The notes beneath the pieces were generated by a model. The model saw nothing but the letters and a program-made list of their open reading frames with translations, was not told the DNA's origin and did not search any database. DNA of 64,000 bases, taken from NCBI RefSeq assembly GCF_021300775.1, contig NZ_JAJTJP010000002.1, positions 62,001 through 126,000 on the forward strand, in the 5' to 3' direction. A program made the position numbers and the translations under genes. This document shows positions 16,570 through 25,500 of the stretch, in pieces; position 1 is the first letter of the stretch, and every line of letters starts with the position of its first letter. This stretch comes from Parvimonas micra. Its GTDB lineage: Bacteria; Bacillota; Clostridia; Tissierellales; Peptoniphilaceae.

Positions 16570-17364
16570 ATGAAGATTTTTGATGCTTTTAAAAAGAAGA
16601 AAGAAATGAGAGTAATCTCTGTGTTTAACCAGAAGGGTGGCGTAGGCAAAACAACAACAGTTGTAAATCTTGCTTCTGCTTTGGGTTTTAATAAAAAGAA
16701 GGTATTGGTTATAGATATGGATCCTCAAGGTAATTCTACTTCAGGTTTAGGAGTAGAAGATCCAGAAGTAACTATTTATGATGTTTTAACTCATGAGAAA
16801 GAAATAAATGACACAATTATTCATACCAAATCAAAGAATGTTGATTTAATTCCAGCTAATGCTGATTTGTGTGGTTTAGAAATTGAACTTTTAAATGTAG
16901 ATAAAAAAGAATATCTATTAAAGGAAGAATTACCTAAAATTCCTGAGAATTATGATTTCATAATTATAGACTGTCCGCCATCATTAAGCGTGCTTAGTAT
17001 AAATTCTCTGGTATCATCACAAAGTGTGTTGATTCCAATACAATGCGAATACTATGCATTAGAGGGTGTTAGCCAACTTATGAATACAGTTAATATAATA
17101 AGGAAGGGTTTAAATCCAGAATTAGAAATAGAAGGTGTATTACTAACAATGTATGATTCTAGAAATAATTTATCTGAGGACGTAAAGAACGAAACAGAAA
17201 ATTATTTTAAGGATAAACTATTTGATACAGTTATTCCTAGAAATATAAGACTTGCAGAAGCACCAAGTTTTGGAGAAAGTATAATATATTATGATAAGAA
17301 TTCAAAAGGGGCTATTGCTTATTTATCTTTAGCTAAAGAATTAATAAAGAATAGGAGAAAATAA
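16570..17364 (+). CDS. parA: Chromosome partitioning ATPase ParA (Soj)
   Basis: A 264-residue deviant Walker ATPase. Walker A is QKGGVGKTTT (about residue 21, with both Lys residues), then VIDMDPQGN and IIIDCPPSL. ParA binds DNA nonspecifically as an ATP dimer and, with ParB-parS, segregates origins; Soj also regulates DnaA. The ATG at 16570 has AAAGG upstream. An internal ATG 12 codons later (MRVISVF) is the usual family start, so the KKKK-rich extension may or may not be translated. It overlaps parB by one base. Three parS sites lie 150-230 bases upstream. Confidence 0.95.
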   Translation: MKIFDAFKKKKEMRVISVFNQKGGVGKTTTVVNLASALGFNKKKVLVIDMDPQGNSTSGLGVEDPEVTIYDVLTHEKEINDTIIHTKSKNVDLIPANADLCGLEIELLNVDKKEYLLKEELPKIPENYDFIIIDCPPSLSVLSINSLVSSQSVLIPIQCEYYALEGVSQLMNTVNIIRKGLNPELEIEGVLLTMYDSRNNLSEDVKNETENYFKDKLFDTVIPRNIRLAEAPSFGESIIYYDKNSKGAIAYLSLAKELIKNRRK

Positions 17365-18197
17365 TGAAGAAAAAAGGTCTAGGCAGAGGTCTAGGATCTC
17401 TTTTAAGAGATGAAGACTTTATTACTGATGAAAATTTATTAACTGTTGATTTAGATAAGCTAATGGCTAGGGAAGATCAACCAAGAAAGAGTTTTGATGA
17501 TGATAGTTTAAAGGAATTAGCTAACTCCATTAAAGCAGACGGAGTAATTCAACCAATTGTTGTTAGAAAGGTTGATGATAGATACGAAATTATTGCGGGT
17601 GAAAGAAGATTTAGAGCATCAAAACTTGCAGGACTTGAAAAAGTTCCAGTTGTTGTTAAAAATGTTAATGATAGAAAGGCGAGAGAACTTGCATTAGTTG
17701 AAAATATTCAAAGAGAGGACTTAAATCCTATTGAAGAAGCTATTTCGCTTAAAACTCTAATGGAAGAATATAAACTTACTCAACAAGAACTTTCTGATAT
17801 AATAGGCAAGAGTAGATCATATATTGCTAATAATCTTAGACTTTTAAATCTATCTGACCATATTAAAGAGTATTTAATTCGTGGAGAATTAAGTCCAAGT
17901 CAGGGAAGAACATTACTTTCTTTAGAAACTGATGAAGAAAGAAATAAATATCTCGATAAGCTATTAGTAAAAGAAGTAAATATCAGAGATGTTGAAAAAA
18001 AGGCAAAACAAAGCAAAAACAAGACAGAAGATATCTTTATAAAGGATATTTGTGAGAGATTAACTGAAGTTTTAGATGCTAAGGTTAAGATTAACGAAAA
18101 GAAAAAAGGTGGACAAATAGAGATTAGCTACTTAAATGAAGCTGATTTACAAAGAATAATAGATTCTTTAATGAACATTTATAATTTGGAGAATTAA
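17364..18197 (+). CDS. parB: ParB/Spo0J, parS-binding CTPase
   Basis: A 277-residue ParB. It starts KKKGLGRGLGSLL, a ParA-stimulating N-terminus. The nuclease-like CTP-binding domain has QPIVVR, AGERRFRASKLAG and ENIQREDLNPIEEA. The helix-turn-helix region is LTQQELSDIIGKSRSYIANN, and a C-terminal dimerisation domain follows. It loads at parS and spreads as a clamp. The start overlaps the parA stop. Co-transcribed with parA and the desulfurase gene that follows after one base. Confidence 0.95.
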   Translation: MKKKGLGRGLGSLLRDEDFITDENLLTVDLDKLMAREDQPRKSFDDDSLKELANSIKADGVIQPIVVRKVDDRYEIIAGERRFRASKLAGLEKVPVVVKNVNDRKARELALVENIQREDLNPIEEAISLKTLMEEYKLTQQELSDIIGKSRSYIANNLRLLNLSDHIKEYLIRGELSPSQGRTLLSLETDEERNKYLDKLLVKEVNIRDVEKKAKQSKNKTEDIFIKDICERLTEVLDAKVKINEKKKGGQIEISYLNEADLQRIIDSLMNIYNLEN

Positions 18198-18198
18198 T

Positions 18199-19347
18199 AT
18201 GATATATCTAGATAATGGCGCAACAACTTTTCCTAAACCTAAGGTAGTAACAGACAAAATAATGGAATGTTATTTAGGTTATGCTGGTAATCCTGGACGT
18301 AGCGGACATAAACTTGCTATGAAAATGGATTTAGAGATTTACGAAACTAGAGAAAAGATATGTAAATTAATAAATGGAACTGAAGTTCTTAATGTAATAT
18401 TTACTTTTAATGCAACTGATAGCTTAAATTTAGCAATTAAAGGTGTATTAGAAGAAGGAGACCATGTAATTACTACATCAATGGAACATAATTCTGTTTT
18501 AAGACCACTTAATCAATTAAGAAAAGATGGTAAGATAGAATTAAGTATTGTATATGCTGATGAAAAGGGATATATAGATCCTCAAAAGATTTTTGAAGCC
18601 TTAACTCCTAATACTAAGATGATTGTAACAACACATATGTCTAATGTATTTGGAACTATAGTTGATATTAAGGCAATTGGGGATTTCTGTAAGGAAAATA
18701 ATATACTTTATCTTGTAGATGCTTCTCAATCAATTGGAGTATTAGATATTGATGTTCAAGAAATGAATATTGATTTACTAGCTTTTCCAGGACATAAAGC
18801 TCTTTTTGGCCCAATGGGAACAGGTGCTCTATATATAAAGGAAGGAATTATTGTTAAGCCATTAAAAGAAGGAGGAACTGGTAGTTATTCACATAGTATT
18901 GATCAACCAGATATATATCCTGACAGTTTAGAAAGTGGTACTCCTAATGGTGTTGGTATTATAGCTTTAGGTAAAGGAATAGACTTTATTAATGAAGTTG
19001 GCATTGAAAATATAAGAAATCACGAAATGAGTTTAAAGAATCATTTTATAGAACTTTTAAAAGATAATGAAGATGTAATTCTTTATGGTACTCTTGATGA
19101 CAGACAAGGTGCTGTTGTGAGTTTAAATGTAAAAGATATGGATAGCTCTGAAATTTCTTATATATTAAGTGATGAGTTTGATATTTATACAAGACCTGGT
19201 TTTCACTGTGCGCCACTTGCTCATAAGACAATGGGTACTGAGGAACTAGGTGCTATTAGATTTAGTTTTGGATATTACAATACATTAGAAGAAATAGAAA
19301 AAACTGTCGAAGCTTTATTAAATATAATAGAAAGGAATAAAAAATAG
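18199..19347 (+). CDS. Cysteine desulfurase (class V aminotransferase)
   Basis: A 382-residue PLP enzyme that takes sulfur from cysteine for Fe-S cluster or thionucleoside synthesis. Seen are DNGATTFPKPKVV at the start, AFPGHKALFGPMG with the PLP Lys, and RPGFHCAPLAHK with the sulfur-carrying Cys; the family is closest to SufS/CsdB type. Its ribosome site (TTGGAG) lies inside the end of parB, so it is coupled to parAB. This gene order (parAB, desulfurase, DUF4446) is seen in related Clostridia. Normal length, no oddities. Confidence 0.88.
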   Translation: MIYLDNGATTFPKPKVVTDKIMECYLGYAGNPGRSGHKLAMKMDLEIYETREKICKLINGTEVLNVIFTFNATDSLNLAIKGVLEEGDHVITTSMEHNSVLRPLNQLRKDGKIELSIVYADEKGYIDPQKIFEALTPNTKMIVTTHMSNVFGTIVDIKAIGDFCKENNILYLVDASQSIGVLDIDVQEMNIDLLAFPGHKALFGPMGTGALYIKEGIIVKPLKEGGTGSYSHSIDQPDIYPDSLESGTPNGVGIIALGKGIDFINEVGIENIRNHEMSLKNHFIELLKDNEDVILYGTLDDRQGAVVSLNVKDMDSSEISYILSDEFDIYTRPGFHCAPLAHKTMGTEELGAIRFSFGYYNTLEEIEKTVEALLNIIERNKK

Positions 19348-19844
19348 TGAGTGCAATATTTGAATTTTTAAATTCTCATTCAGGAACATTTTTAATATTA
19401 GTGTTGTTTGTCTTATTATTTATCTCTTATCAATTCAGTCAAATAAATAGAAAGCTAAGTCTTCAAAAGAAAAAATACGATATGCTTTTAAGAGGTAGGG
19501 GAGAATTGAATATGGGAGAGCTTATACAAGCTCATTCAACAGATATTTTTGAGATGGAAAAAAAGGTAAATGAACTTGAATCAGAAATTAAAACAACAAA
19601 AAGTAAGTTTGCTTTTACATTTCAAAAAATTGGTTTTGTAAAGTATGATGCTTTTCACGACCTAAAAAATAAATTATCTTATACAATAGCAATATTAGAC
19701 GGTTTTAATAATGGCCTATTACTAACTACTATTTATGGTAGAGAAAGCTGTATAACTTATGCAAAAGAGGTAAATGCTGGTATCGTAAACCAAGAATTAT
19801 CTAAAGAAGAATATGAAGCTCTAAGGATGGCTTTAGAAAAATAA
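19347..19844 (+). CDS. DUF4446 family membrane-anchored protein
   Basis: A 165-residue protein with one N-terminal membrane segment (about 13-30), a coiled coil (about 35-85, KKVNELESEIKTTKSKFAF) and a globular end with KYDAFHDLKNKLSYTIAILD and NGLLLTTIYGRESCITYAKEV. These match DUF4446, a family encoded next to parB in many Clostridia with no known function. The start is a GTG that overlaps the desulfurase stop by one base; its own stop overlaps the next start. Its place between parB and a lipid kinase hints at envelope or segregation functions only by association. Confidence 0.82.
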   Translation: MSAIFEFLNSHSGTFLILVLFVLLFISYQFSQINRKLSLQKKKYDMLLRGRGELNMGELIQAHSTDIFEMEKKVNELESEIKTTKSKFAFTFQKIGFVKYDAFHDLKNKLSYTIAILDGFNNGLLLTTIYGRESCITYAKEVNAGIVNQELSKEEYEALRMALEK

Positions 19845-20722
19845 TGAGAAAATTAATGTTCATTTTAAATCCTAATGCATCTGGATTTAAAAAATATGAC
19901 TATAAAGAAGGCATTGAAGAATATCTTAAAGGCGTTAACCTAAATTTTGAATATGAGATAAAATGTTCTACTAAAGAGGGAGAATCCATTTTAATCGCAG
20001 AAAATGCAGTTAAAGACGGTTTTAACGAATTAATCGCAGTTGGTGGAGATGGAACAATCGCTGAAATAGGAGATGTAGCTGTAAGAAATAATTTAAAACT
20101 TGGTGTAATTCCTGCTGGTACAGCAAATGACTATTTTAACAGTCTCGGAGAAACTACTAACTTTGTAATCTGTATGGAAAAGATTATAAAAGGAAATACA
20201 ACATTAATTGACTATGGAACATTTTTGGATAAATCATTTTTCAATATTGCGTCAGTAGGCTTTGATGCTGAAGTTAATGAATATGCTATAAAAGTAAAAA
20301 AGATTATAAAAAGTGGTCTTGCCTACAAAATTGGAATAGCTTTAGCTTTAATTCATCATAAAAGAAAGAGATACAAAATTATAGTTGATGATATTGAATA
20401 TGAAGATGACTATTTCTTAATCGCAGTAGGAATCGGAAGTAAATATGGCGGTAAGATTAATATATTGCCATCTGCTGATATGAAAGACGGACTATTAGAT
20501 ATTTGTGCAATTAAGTACAAATCAAAATTTGATATAATTAAAAAGATAAAAACAATTATAAATGCAACTCATGTTAAAGAAGATATAACATCGTATTTCA
20601 AAGCAAAGAAAATTAAAATAATTTCAAAAAATATTGAAATTAACTTTGACGGAGAATATATGTCTGGAGTTGATGAAGTTGAATTTAAAATTAGTGATAA
20701 ACAAGTTAAATTAATAATGTAG
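19844..20722 (+). CDS. Diacylglycerol kinase family lipid kinase
   Basis: A 292-residue DagK/YegS-type lipid kinase. LILNPNASG-like opening (FILNPNASGFKKY), the nucleotide-binding VGGDGTIAEIGD, then GVIPAGTANDYFNSL and a C-terminal beta domain with INFDGEYM. Members phosphorylate diacylglycerol or related lipids at the membrane, recycling them to phosphatidic acid. The start overlaps the DUF4446 stop, and pta follows after 8 bases. Substrate not determinable here. Confidence 0.88.
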   Translation: MRKLMFILNPNASGFKKYDYKEGIEEYLKGVNLNFEYEIKCSTKEGESILIAENAVKDGFNELIAVGGDGTIAEIGDVAVRNNLKLGVIPAGTANDYFNSLGETTNFVICMEKIIKGNTTLIDYGTFLDKSFFNIASVGFDAEVNEYAIKVKKIIKSGLAYKIGIALALIHHKRKRYKIIVDDIEYEDDYFLIAVGIGSKYGGKINILPSADMKDGLLDICAIKYKSKFDIIKKIKTIINATHVKEDITSYFKAKKIKIISKNIEINFDGEYMSGVDEVEFKISDKQVKLIM

Positions 20723-20730
20723 GGGGTATT

Positions 20731-21705
20731 ATGAATATTTTTGAAGAATTAACAGGAAAAATCAAAGGAACAAATAAAAGAATTGTATTTCCTGAAGGTG
20801 AAGACAAGAGAGTTTTAGGAGCTTGTGTTAGATTAAAAAAAGATGGATTAGTTACTCCTATTGTTTTGGGAAATGTTGAAGAAATCAAAAAAACTGCAAA
20901 GGAATTAAATGTTAGTATTGATGATTTAGAAATAATTGATCCTTTAAAAGCAGAAGATTTTGATGAATTAGTTGAAAAATTTGTAGAACGTAGAAAAGGT
21001 AAAAATACAAAAGAAGAAGCTGAAACATTCTTAAAAGATGTAAATTACTATGGAACAATGATGGTACAAGTTGGAAAAGCTGACGGAATGGTAAGTGGAG
21101 CTGTACACTCAACTGGAGATACGGTAAGACCTGCACTACAAATCGTAAAAACTAAACCAAATGTTTCAAGAACAAGTGGGGCAATGGTAATGCTAGGTAA
21201 AAATGGCGAAAGATATGTTTTTGCAGACATAGCGATAAATATTACTTTAGAAGCAAAGGAATTGGCAGAAATAGCTGTTGAAACAGCAAAAACTGCTGAA
21301 ATATTTGGAATAGATCCAAAAGTTGCTATGCTAAGCTTCTCAACAAAAGGCTCCGCAAAACATGAATTATCTCAAAAAGTTGTTGATGCTACACAAATCG
21401 CTAAAGAATTAGCTCCAGATTTAGCATTAGACGGAGAATTACAATTTGACGCAGCAATAGTTCCATCAGTTGGGGAACAAAAGGCAAAAGGCTCAAATGT
21501 TGCAGGACATGCAAATGTATTTATCTTCCCAGATTTACAATCAGGAAATATCGGATATAAAATAGCACAAAGACTTGGAGGATTTGAAGCAATAGGACCA
21601 ATCCTACAAGGACTTAACAAACCAATATCAGATCTTTCAAGAGGATGTAACGAAGAAGATGTTTACAAACTAGCAGTAATTACCGCTGCACAAAGTCTTC
21701 AATAG
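20731..21705 (+). CDS. pta: Phosphate acetyltransferase
   Basis: A 324-residue short-form Pta converting acetyl-CoA and phosphate to acetyl phosphate, the first step to ATP with acetate kinase (no ackA in this window). Seen are KRIVFPEGEDKRVL at the start, TGDTVRPALQIVKT, and MLSFSTKGSAKHE. The C-terminal part has NVFIFPDLQSGNIGYKIAQR and NKPISDLSRGCNEEDVY. AGGGGG precedes the ATG. Last gene of the run that starts at parA. Confidence 0.93.
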   Translation: MNIFEELTGKIKGTNKRIVFPEGEDKRVLGACVRLKKDGLVTPIVLGNVEEIKKTAKELNVSIDDLEIIDPLKAEDFDELVEKFVERRKGKNTKEEAETFLKDVNYYGTMMVQVGKADGMVSGAVHSTGDTVRPALQIVKTKPNVSRTSGAMVMLGKNGERYVFADIAINITLEAKELAEIAVETAKTAEIFGIDPKVAMLSFSTKGSAKHELSQKVVDATQIAKELAPDLALDGELQFDAAIVPSVGEQKAKGSNVAGHANVFIFPDLQSGNIGYKIAQRLGGFEAIGPILQGLNKPISDLSRGCNEEDVYKLAVITAAQSLQ

Positions 21706-21722
21706 AATTAAATATAAAATAG

Positions 21723-21752
21723 AAAAACAAAACCGAAATGGTTTTGTTTTTT
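21723..21752 (+). terminator. Terminator after pta
   Basis: AACAAAACC-GAAAT-GGTTTTGTT followed by a T run. Confidence 0.9.
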
Positions 21753-21784
21753 TGTGGGGAAATTAGTATTGAAGATTTAATTTT

Positions 21785-21921
21785 AATATATCGAAGATAT
21801 ATAAAAACTTTATTTCTTTCAGAAATACTATTGCTTGTTTACAAGCAATAGTTGAGATCTCTCGACTACGCTCGAGATGACGTGCTGAGAAGTTTTGCTT
21901 TTCAATGTGCTATGACGTGAA
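21785..21921. repeat. Modular palindromic repeat, copy 8
   Basis: ATATCGAAGATAT, ATTTCTTTCAGAAAT, TATTGCTTG..CAAGCAATA, GAGATCTC, GCTCGAGATGACGTGCTGAG and TGCTATGACGTGAA. Its last 100 bases are nearly identical to the right half of copy 9, only 0.3 kb away. Confidence 0.85.
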
Positions 21922-21988
21922 TTAGTTTATTTGATATAACATGTATTTATATAATTATGTAAATTTTTTATTATGTATAAAGTATTTT

Positions 21989-22254
21989 TGATGTTTATTT
22001 ACTTTTAACGTCTGGCTAAAAATCGAAGATTGTTCTCTATACGTCATTTCGACCGGAGTGTAACGGAGTGGAGAAATCTCACACTTATGCTTGTATACAA
22101 GCATAAGTGAATGTATCGTAGATACATATAGAAATTTTTTATTTCTTTCAGAAATACTATTGCTTGTAAACAAGCAATAGTTGAGATCTCTCGACTACGC
22201 TCGAGATGACGTGCTGAGAAGTTTTGCTTTTCAAAGTGCTATGACGTGAAACAT
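21989..22254. repeat. Modular palindromic repeat, copy 9 (both arms)
   Basis: Full element: GATGTTTATTTAC..AACGTC arm, ACGTCATTTCGACCGG, an ACTTATGCTTG..CAAGCATAAGT palindrome, TGTATCGTAGATACA, ATTTCTTTCAGAAAT, TATTGCTTG..CAAGCAATA, GAGATCTC, CTCGAGATGACGTG and an outer end ACGTGAAACA. Confidence 0.9.
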
Positions 22255-22285
22255 TTTTTACTCTCTATAAACTTGAAAAACAATA

Positions 22286-22379
22286 CTAGGTCTGACGGGG
22301 TAATTGTATCATCAGATACAATTGCTCTGGAAATCTCATACTTTTGCTTTAGCAAAAGTAAATGTATCGCAGATACATC
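22286..22379. repeat. Modular palindromic repeat, copy 10 (fragment)
   Basis: TAGGTCTGACGGGGTAATTG, TGTATCATCAGATACA, GCTCTGGAAATCTC, ACTTTTGCTTTAGCAAAAGT and TGTATCGCAGATACA, with no ACGTCAT arms. With copies 8 and 9 it fills the 0.78-kb gap after pta, where no gene is seen. Confidence 0.75.
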
Positions 22380-22481
22380 AAAATCAAATTCCAATCAACA
22401 TAAAGTAAATAATTATTTTAAAAAGTTGAGTTTTTATTTAAAATTTGGTAAAATATCTTAAATTATTTTGGAGGTGAGTTT

Positions 22482-22928
22482 ATGGAATGCTTGGATACTT
22501 CTTTTTTACAAAATGATGAAATAAAATTAGTTTTAGATAAATTTTATCCCGGAAATCTAGCTATCAATTGGGTTCCTGCATATAGCTTTTATATATGTGA
22601 TTTAAAAGAAAACAAAATGGGGAAATGTGATTTGAGAATTGGAAATAATGAAGGACTTTTCTATGGTGGAAATATAGGATATACAATTGAGGAAAAACAC
22701 AGAGGTCATCACTATTCAGTAAAAGCCTGTAAACTCCTTTTTGAACTAGCAAAAAAGCATGATATGGAATACTTATACATAACAGCTAATCCAGATAATC
22801 ATGCTTCTAATAAAATATGTGAATATTTAAATGGTGAATTTTTAGGCATCTTTGAATTGCCCGAAGATAATGATATGAGAATAAACGACAACGAAACTCA
22901 TAAATGTATCTATAAATTTGTGTTGTAA
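22482..22928 (+). CDS. GNAT family N-acetyltransferase
   Basis: A 148-residue protein with the GNAT fold pattern: GGNIGYTIEEKHRGHHYSVKA (motif A, the acetyl-CoA pyrophosphate loop, here R-G-H-H-Y instead of R-G-x-G-Y/I) and ITANPDNHASNKICEYL (motif B). It transfers an acetyl group from acetyl-CoA to an unknown amine. TTGGAGG precedes the ATG. It stands alone between a repeat cluster and a convergent membrane protein gene. Confidence 0.75.
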   Translation: MECLDTSFLQNDEIKLVLDKFYPGNLAINWVPAYSFYICDLKENKMGKCDLRIGNNEGLFYGGNIGYTIEEKHRGHHYSVKACKLLFELAKKHDMEYLYITANPDNHASNKICEYLNGEFLGIFELPEDNDMRINDNETHKCIYKFVL

Positions 22929-22931
22929 AAT

Positions 22932-23402
22932 TTACTTTATTTCATAATCAATATGACGTTTTTTTAATTCTTTTAAAAAATAGTCATATTTTTTTTGCTC
23001 TTTATCCTTTGAAATATGTCCAATACCGAAAGTATATCTAAAAAATCTAGCTTTTAATTTAATAGATACCTTATAAGCACGATTACTTCTATAATTAGAA
23101 GTAGATATAATTTTTACACCTACAATATTATCTGTATCAATTGGAAACAAATGATTTGAAGTATATAATTTATCTCCATCAAAATAACAAATAATTTCAT
23201 CAGGAAATTTTATTTTAAAAATAATTCTAGTAAAAATCATATATGCTAGAATAATATAAGCTATAATTAAAATAGCTACAATTAAATATTTAAAAATTCC
23301 GTAATATTCAGCAGAGAAAGCAGTATATAAGCTAAATATTCCTAAACATAAAAAAAGTATTAAACTAAAAATTGCTAAATATATTCTAGATTTATTTTTC
23401 AT
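22932..23402 (-). CDS. Membrane protein with PH-like C-terminal domain
   Basis: A 156-residue protein not assigned to a family. Two membrane segments (about 8-28 and 38-62) are followed by a beta-rich soluble part (CYFDGDKLYTSNHLFPID, IVGVKIIST) like the bacterial PH domains of small membrane proteins. The ATG at 23402 follows AAGGGG; an upstream in-frame ATG lacks a ribosome site. Convergent with the GNAT gene, with only three bases between stop codons. Confidence 0.6.
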   Translation of the reverse strand: MKNKSRIYLAIFSLILFLCLGIFSLYTAFSAEYYGIFKYLIVAILIIAYIILAYMIFTRIIFKIKFPDEIICYFDGDKLYTSNHLFPIDTDNIVGVKIISTSNYRSNRAYKVSIKLKARFFRYTFGIGHISKDKEQKKYDYFLKELKKRHIDYEIK

Positions 23403-23544
23403 TTTTTTCCCCTTATAATTCAATCTTTTGCTATATTAATTCTACCATATTTGCTTTTAGTTGACTATATTTTAAATTATAATTATGCTATACTTATTTA
23501 AAGAAATTTAATTTTACGATAAAATACTCAAGGGAGTGATATTT

Positions 23545-24225
23545 TTGAAAATTTTAATTGTCGAAGATGATGAAAATATATTTGAAATGCTGAAAAAGGA
23601 ACTTTTACTTTGGAATTATGAAGTAAAGGGGATTTCAAATTTCAATCAAATAGTCGAAGAATTTGTCGAATACCAACCACATTTAGTTTTAATGGATATT
23701 ATGTTGCCATATAATAATGGTTATTTTTGGTGTGAGGAAATTCGTAAACATTCAAATGTTCCAATTATTTTCATTTCTTCAAAGAGTGAAAATATCGATA
23801 TTGTAATGGGTATTCAATTCGGAGCTGACGACTATATAACTAAGCCGATAGATTTGAATGTAACTTTGGCAAAAATTAAAGCAATATTAAGAAGAAGCTA
23901 TGATTTTACAAAGGACTTTGAATTTTTAAGTTTTGCAAATGTATTTTTATATATGGATAAGAATAAAGTGAAATATAATGACAACGAAATATCCCTTACA
24001 AATACGGAAACAACGATTTTGGAAACTCTTTTTAAAGCTAAAGGCGGAGTTGCTTCAAGGGAGTCAATTATGGAAAAATGTTGGCATGGAGATGATTATA
24101 TTGACGATAATACTTTGGCAGTCAATATAACAAGACTTAGAAAGAAATTTGCAGATATTAAACTAAATGATTTTATCCAAACCAAAAAGGGAAGTGGATA
24201 TTATCTAAATTCTAAAACGGAGTAA
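23545..24225 (+). CDS. Response regulator, OmpR/BceR-like
   Basis: A 226-residue two-component regulator. The receiver domain begins KILIVEDDENIFEM with acidic pocket residues near position 8; the phosphorylated Asp is Asp51 (LVLMDIML), with SSKSE and ITKPIDL later. The C-terminal winged helix domain contains TNTETTILETLFKAKGG and NTLAVNITRLRKKF. The start is a TTG at 23545 after GGGAG; an upstream GTG would overlap that site. The kinase gene follows after 2 bases. Order and domain type point to a Bce-type peptide antibiotic resistance system with the ABC transporter at 28098-30843. Confidence 0.9.
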   Translation: MKILIVEDDENIFEMLKKELLLWNYEVKGISNFNQIVEEFVEYQPHLVLMDIMLPYNNGYFWCEEIRKHSNVPIIFISSKSENIDIVMGIQFGADDYITKPIDLNVTLAKIKAILRRSYDFTKDFEFLSFANVFLYMDKNKVKYNDNEISLTNTETTILETLFKAKGGVASRESIMEKCWHGDDYIDDNTLAVNITRLRKKFADIKLNDFIQTKKGSGYYLNSKTE

Positions 24226-24227
24226 AA

Positions 24228-25130
24228 ATGGATAAATTTAAAAACTATATTTCAAAAATTTTACCTGTAACGATAACAACAATTTTTATATTATCAGTAT
24301 TTTGGATTGTTTTTTTACTTATGAATTTAAGCTTTGAAAGTTACTTCTTAGCCTTTGAAATAGTGGCTTTTTTCTATATGGTATATCTTTTATTTATAGC
24401 TTTTCTAAATAAAAAAGAGGAAAAACTAAAAAATCAGATACAGGAACTTGAAGAAACTAATTTGAAATTAAGAAATGACTTTTTAGAAAAAGAAAAAGAA
24501 TTACAAGAGTATTTTTTAATTTGGATTCATCAGATAAAGACACCAATAACCGCAGGTAAATTAATCTGCGATGGCGATATTGAAAATGAAAATGTAAAAA
24601 ATATAAAAAAAGAATTGATTTATATTGAAGACTATACAAATATGGCTTTAAGCTATCTTAAAATGTCAAAACACAATACGGATATGGACATTTCACTTGT
24701 GAATTTAGACGACATTATTAACCCTTTAATCAAAAAATATGCAATTCTCTTTATTTCAAATAATATAAAACTTGAATACAAAAAGCTTAATGTAAAAGTA
24801 ATTACAGACAGCAAATGGTGTATGGTAGTAATTGAACAGCTATTATCAAATGCAATAAAATATACTAAAAATGGAACTGTTTCAATAACTTTTAATGAAA
24901 AAGAAAATTATCTAGAAATAAAAGACAACGGAATTGGAATTAAGGATTCGGATTTACCTAAAATTTTTGATAAAGGATATTCAGGCTTTAACGGAAGACA
25001 AAATCAAAAATCAACGGGAATAGGGCTATTTTTAGTTAAACAAATTTTGGATAAACTAGGACAAAAAGTTAAATTGGAATCAAAATTAGATGAAGGAACA
25101 AGTGTAAAAGTCTATTTTAATATAGATTAG
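24228..25130 (+). CDS. Sensor histidine kinase, BceS-like (intramembrane sensing)
   Basis: A 300-residue kinase with two membrane segments (about 13-33 and 38-60) separated by only a few residues, so no sensory extracellular domain: the layout of BceS-type kinases, which sense through their ABC transporter. Phosphoacceptor His101 (IWIHQIKTPI), N box EQLLSNAIKY, G1 DNGIGIKDSDLP and G2 STGIGLFLVKQI are intact. Its last codons (YFNID) and stop are identical in DNA to the end of the ParB-like gene at 26922, part of a duplicated junction. Confidence 0.9.
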   Translation: MDKFKNYISKILPVTITTIFILSVFWIVFLLMNLSFESYFLAFEIVAFFYMVYLLFIAFLNKKEEKLKNQIQELEETNLKLRNDFLEKEKELQEYFLIWIHQIKTPITAGKLICDGDIENENVKNIKKELIYIEDYTNMALSYLKMSKHNTDMDISLVNLDDIINPLIKKYAILFISNNIKLEYKKLNVKVITDSKWCMVVIEQLLSNAIKYTKNGTVSITFNEKENYLEIKDNGIGIKDSDLPKIFDKGYSGFNGRQNQKSTGIGLFLVKQILDKLGQKVKLESKLDEGTSVKVYFNID

Positions 25131-25154
25131 GAGAAAATTATATTTTATGTATAT

Positions 25155-25266
25155 AAGTCCTTCACAGGACTTACTATTGCTTATAAACAAGCAATAGTTG
25201 AGATCTTTCGACTACGCTCAAGATGACGTGTCGGGTGTATTTCTATGCAAGGTCCTATGACGTGAA
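25155..25266. repeat. Modular palindromic repeat, copy 11 (right half)
   Basis: AGTCCTTCACAGGACT, TATTGCTTATAAACAAGCAATA, GAGATCTTTCGAC, GCTCAAGATGACGTGTCGGG and TCCTATGACGTGAA. With copy 12 it fills the gap between the kinase and Fic genes. Confidence 0.85.
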
Positions 25267-25301
25267 TTGTTTTGTTTTCTATGCAATTTTAAAAAATTTT
25301 T

Positions 25302-25448
25302 GAAGTTTATTTACAATTTACGTTAAGCTATCAAACGAAGATATTTCCCTTATACGTCATCTCGACCGAAATGAGTGAAACGAATGAAGTGGAGAGATCT
25401 CATACTTATGCTTGTATACAAGCATAAGTGAATGTATCGTAGATACAT
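25302..25448. repeat. Modular palindromic repeat, copy 12 (left half)
   Basis: GAAGTTTATTTAC arm, CTTATACGTCATCTCGACCG, GGAGAGATCTC, ACTTATGCTTG..CAAGCATAAGT and TGTATCGTAGATACA. A 43-base tail ending in the Fic ribosome site is repeated exactly before the gene at 27294. Confidence 0.85.
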
Positions 25449-25500
25449 TCGATATAAACATCTTATTGTTTTTAATTTATTTACTAATTAGGAGAAAATT

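Noticed and set aside
17364-18197. Noc rather than ParB
   Set aside because: The gene directly follows parA and parS, and the sites are the ParB palindrome TGTTTCACGTGAAACA, not the Noc site with its changed central bases.
22246-22461. 71-codon frame upstream of the GNAT gene
   Set aside because: Runs through repeat copy 10 with no ribosome site.
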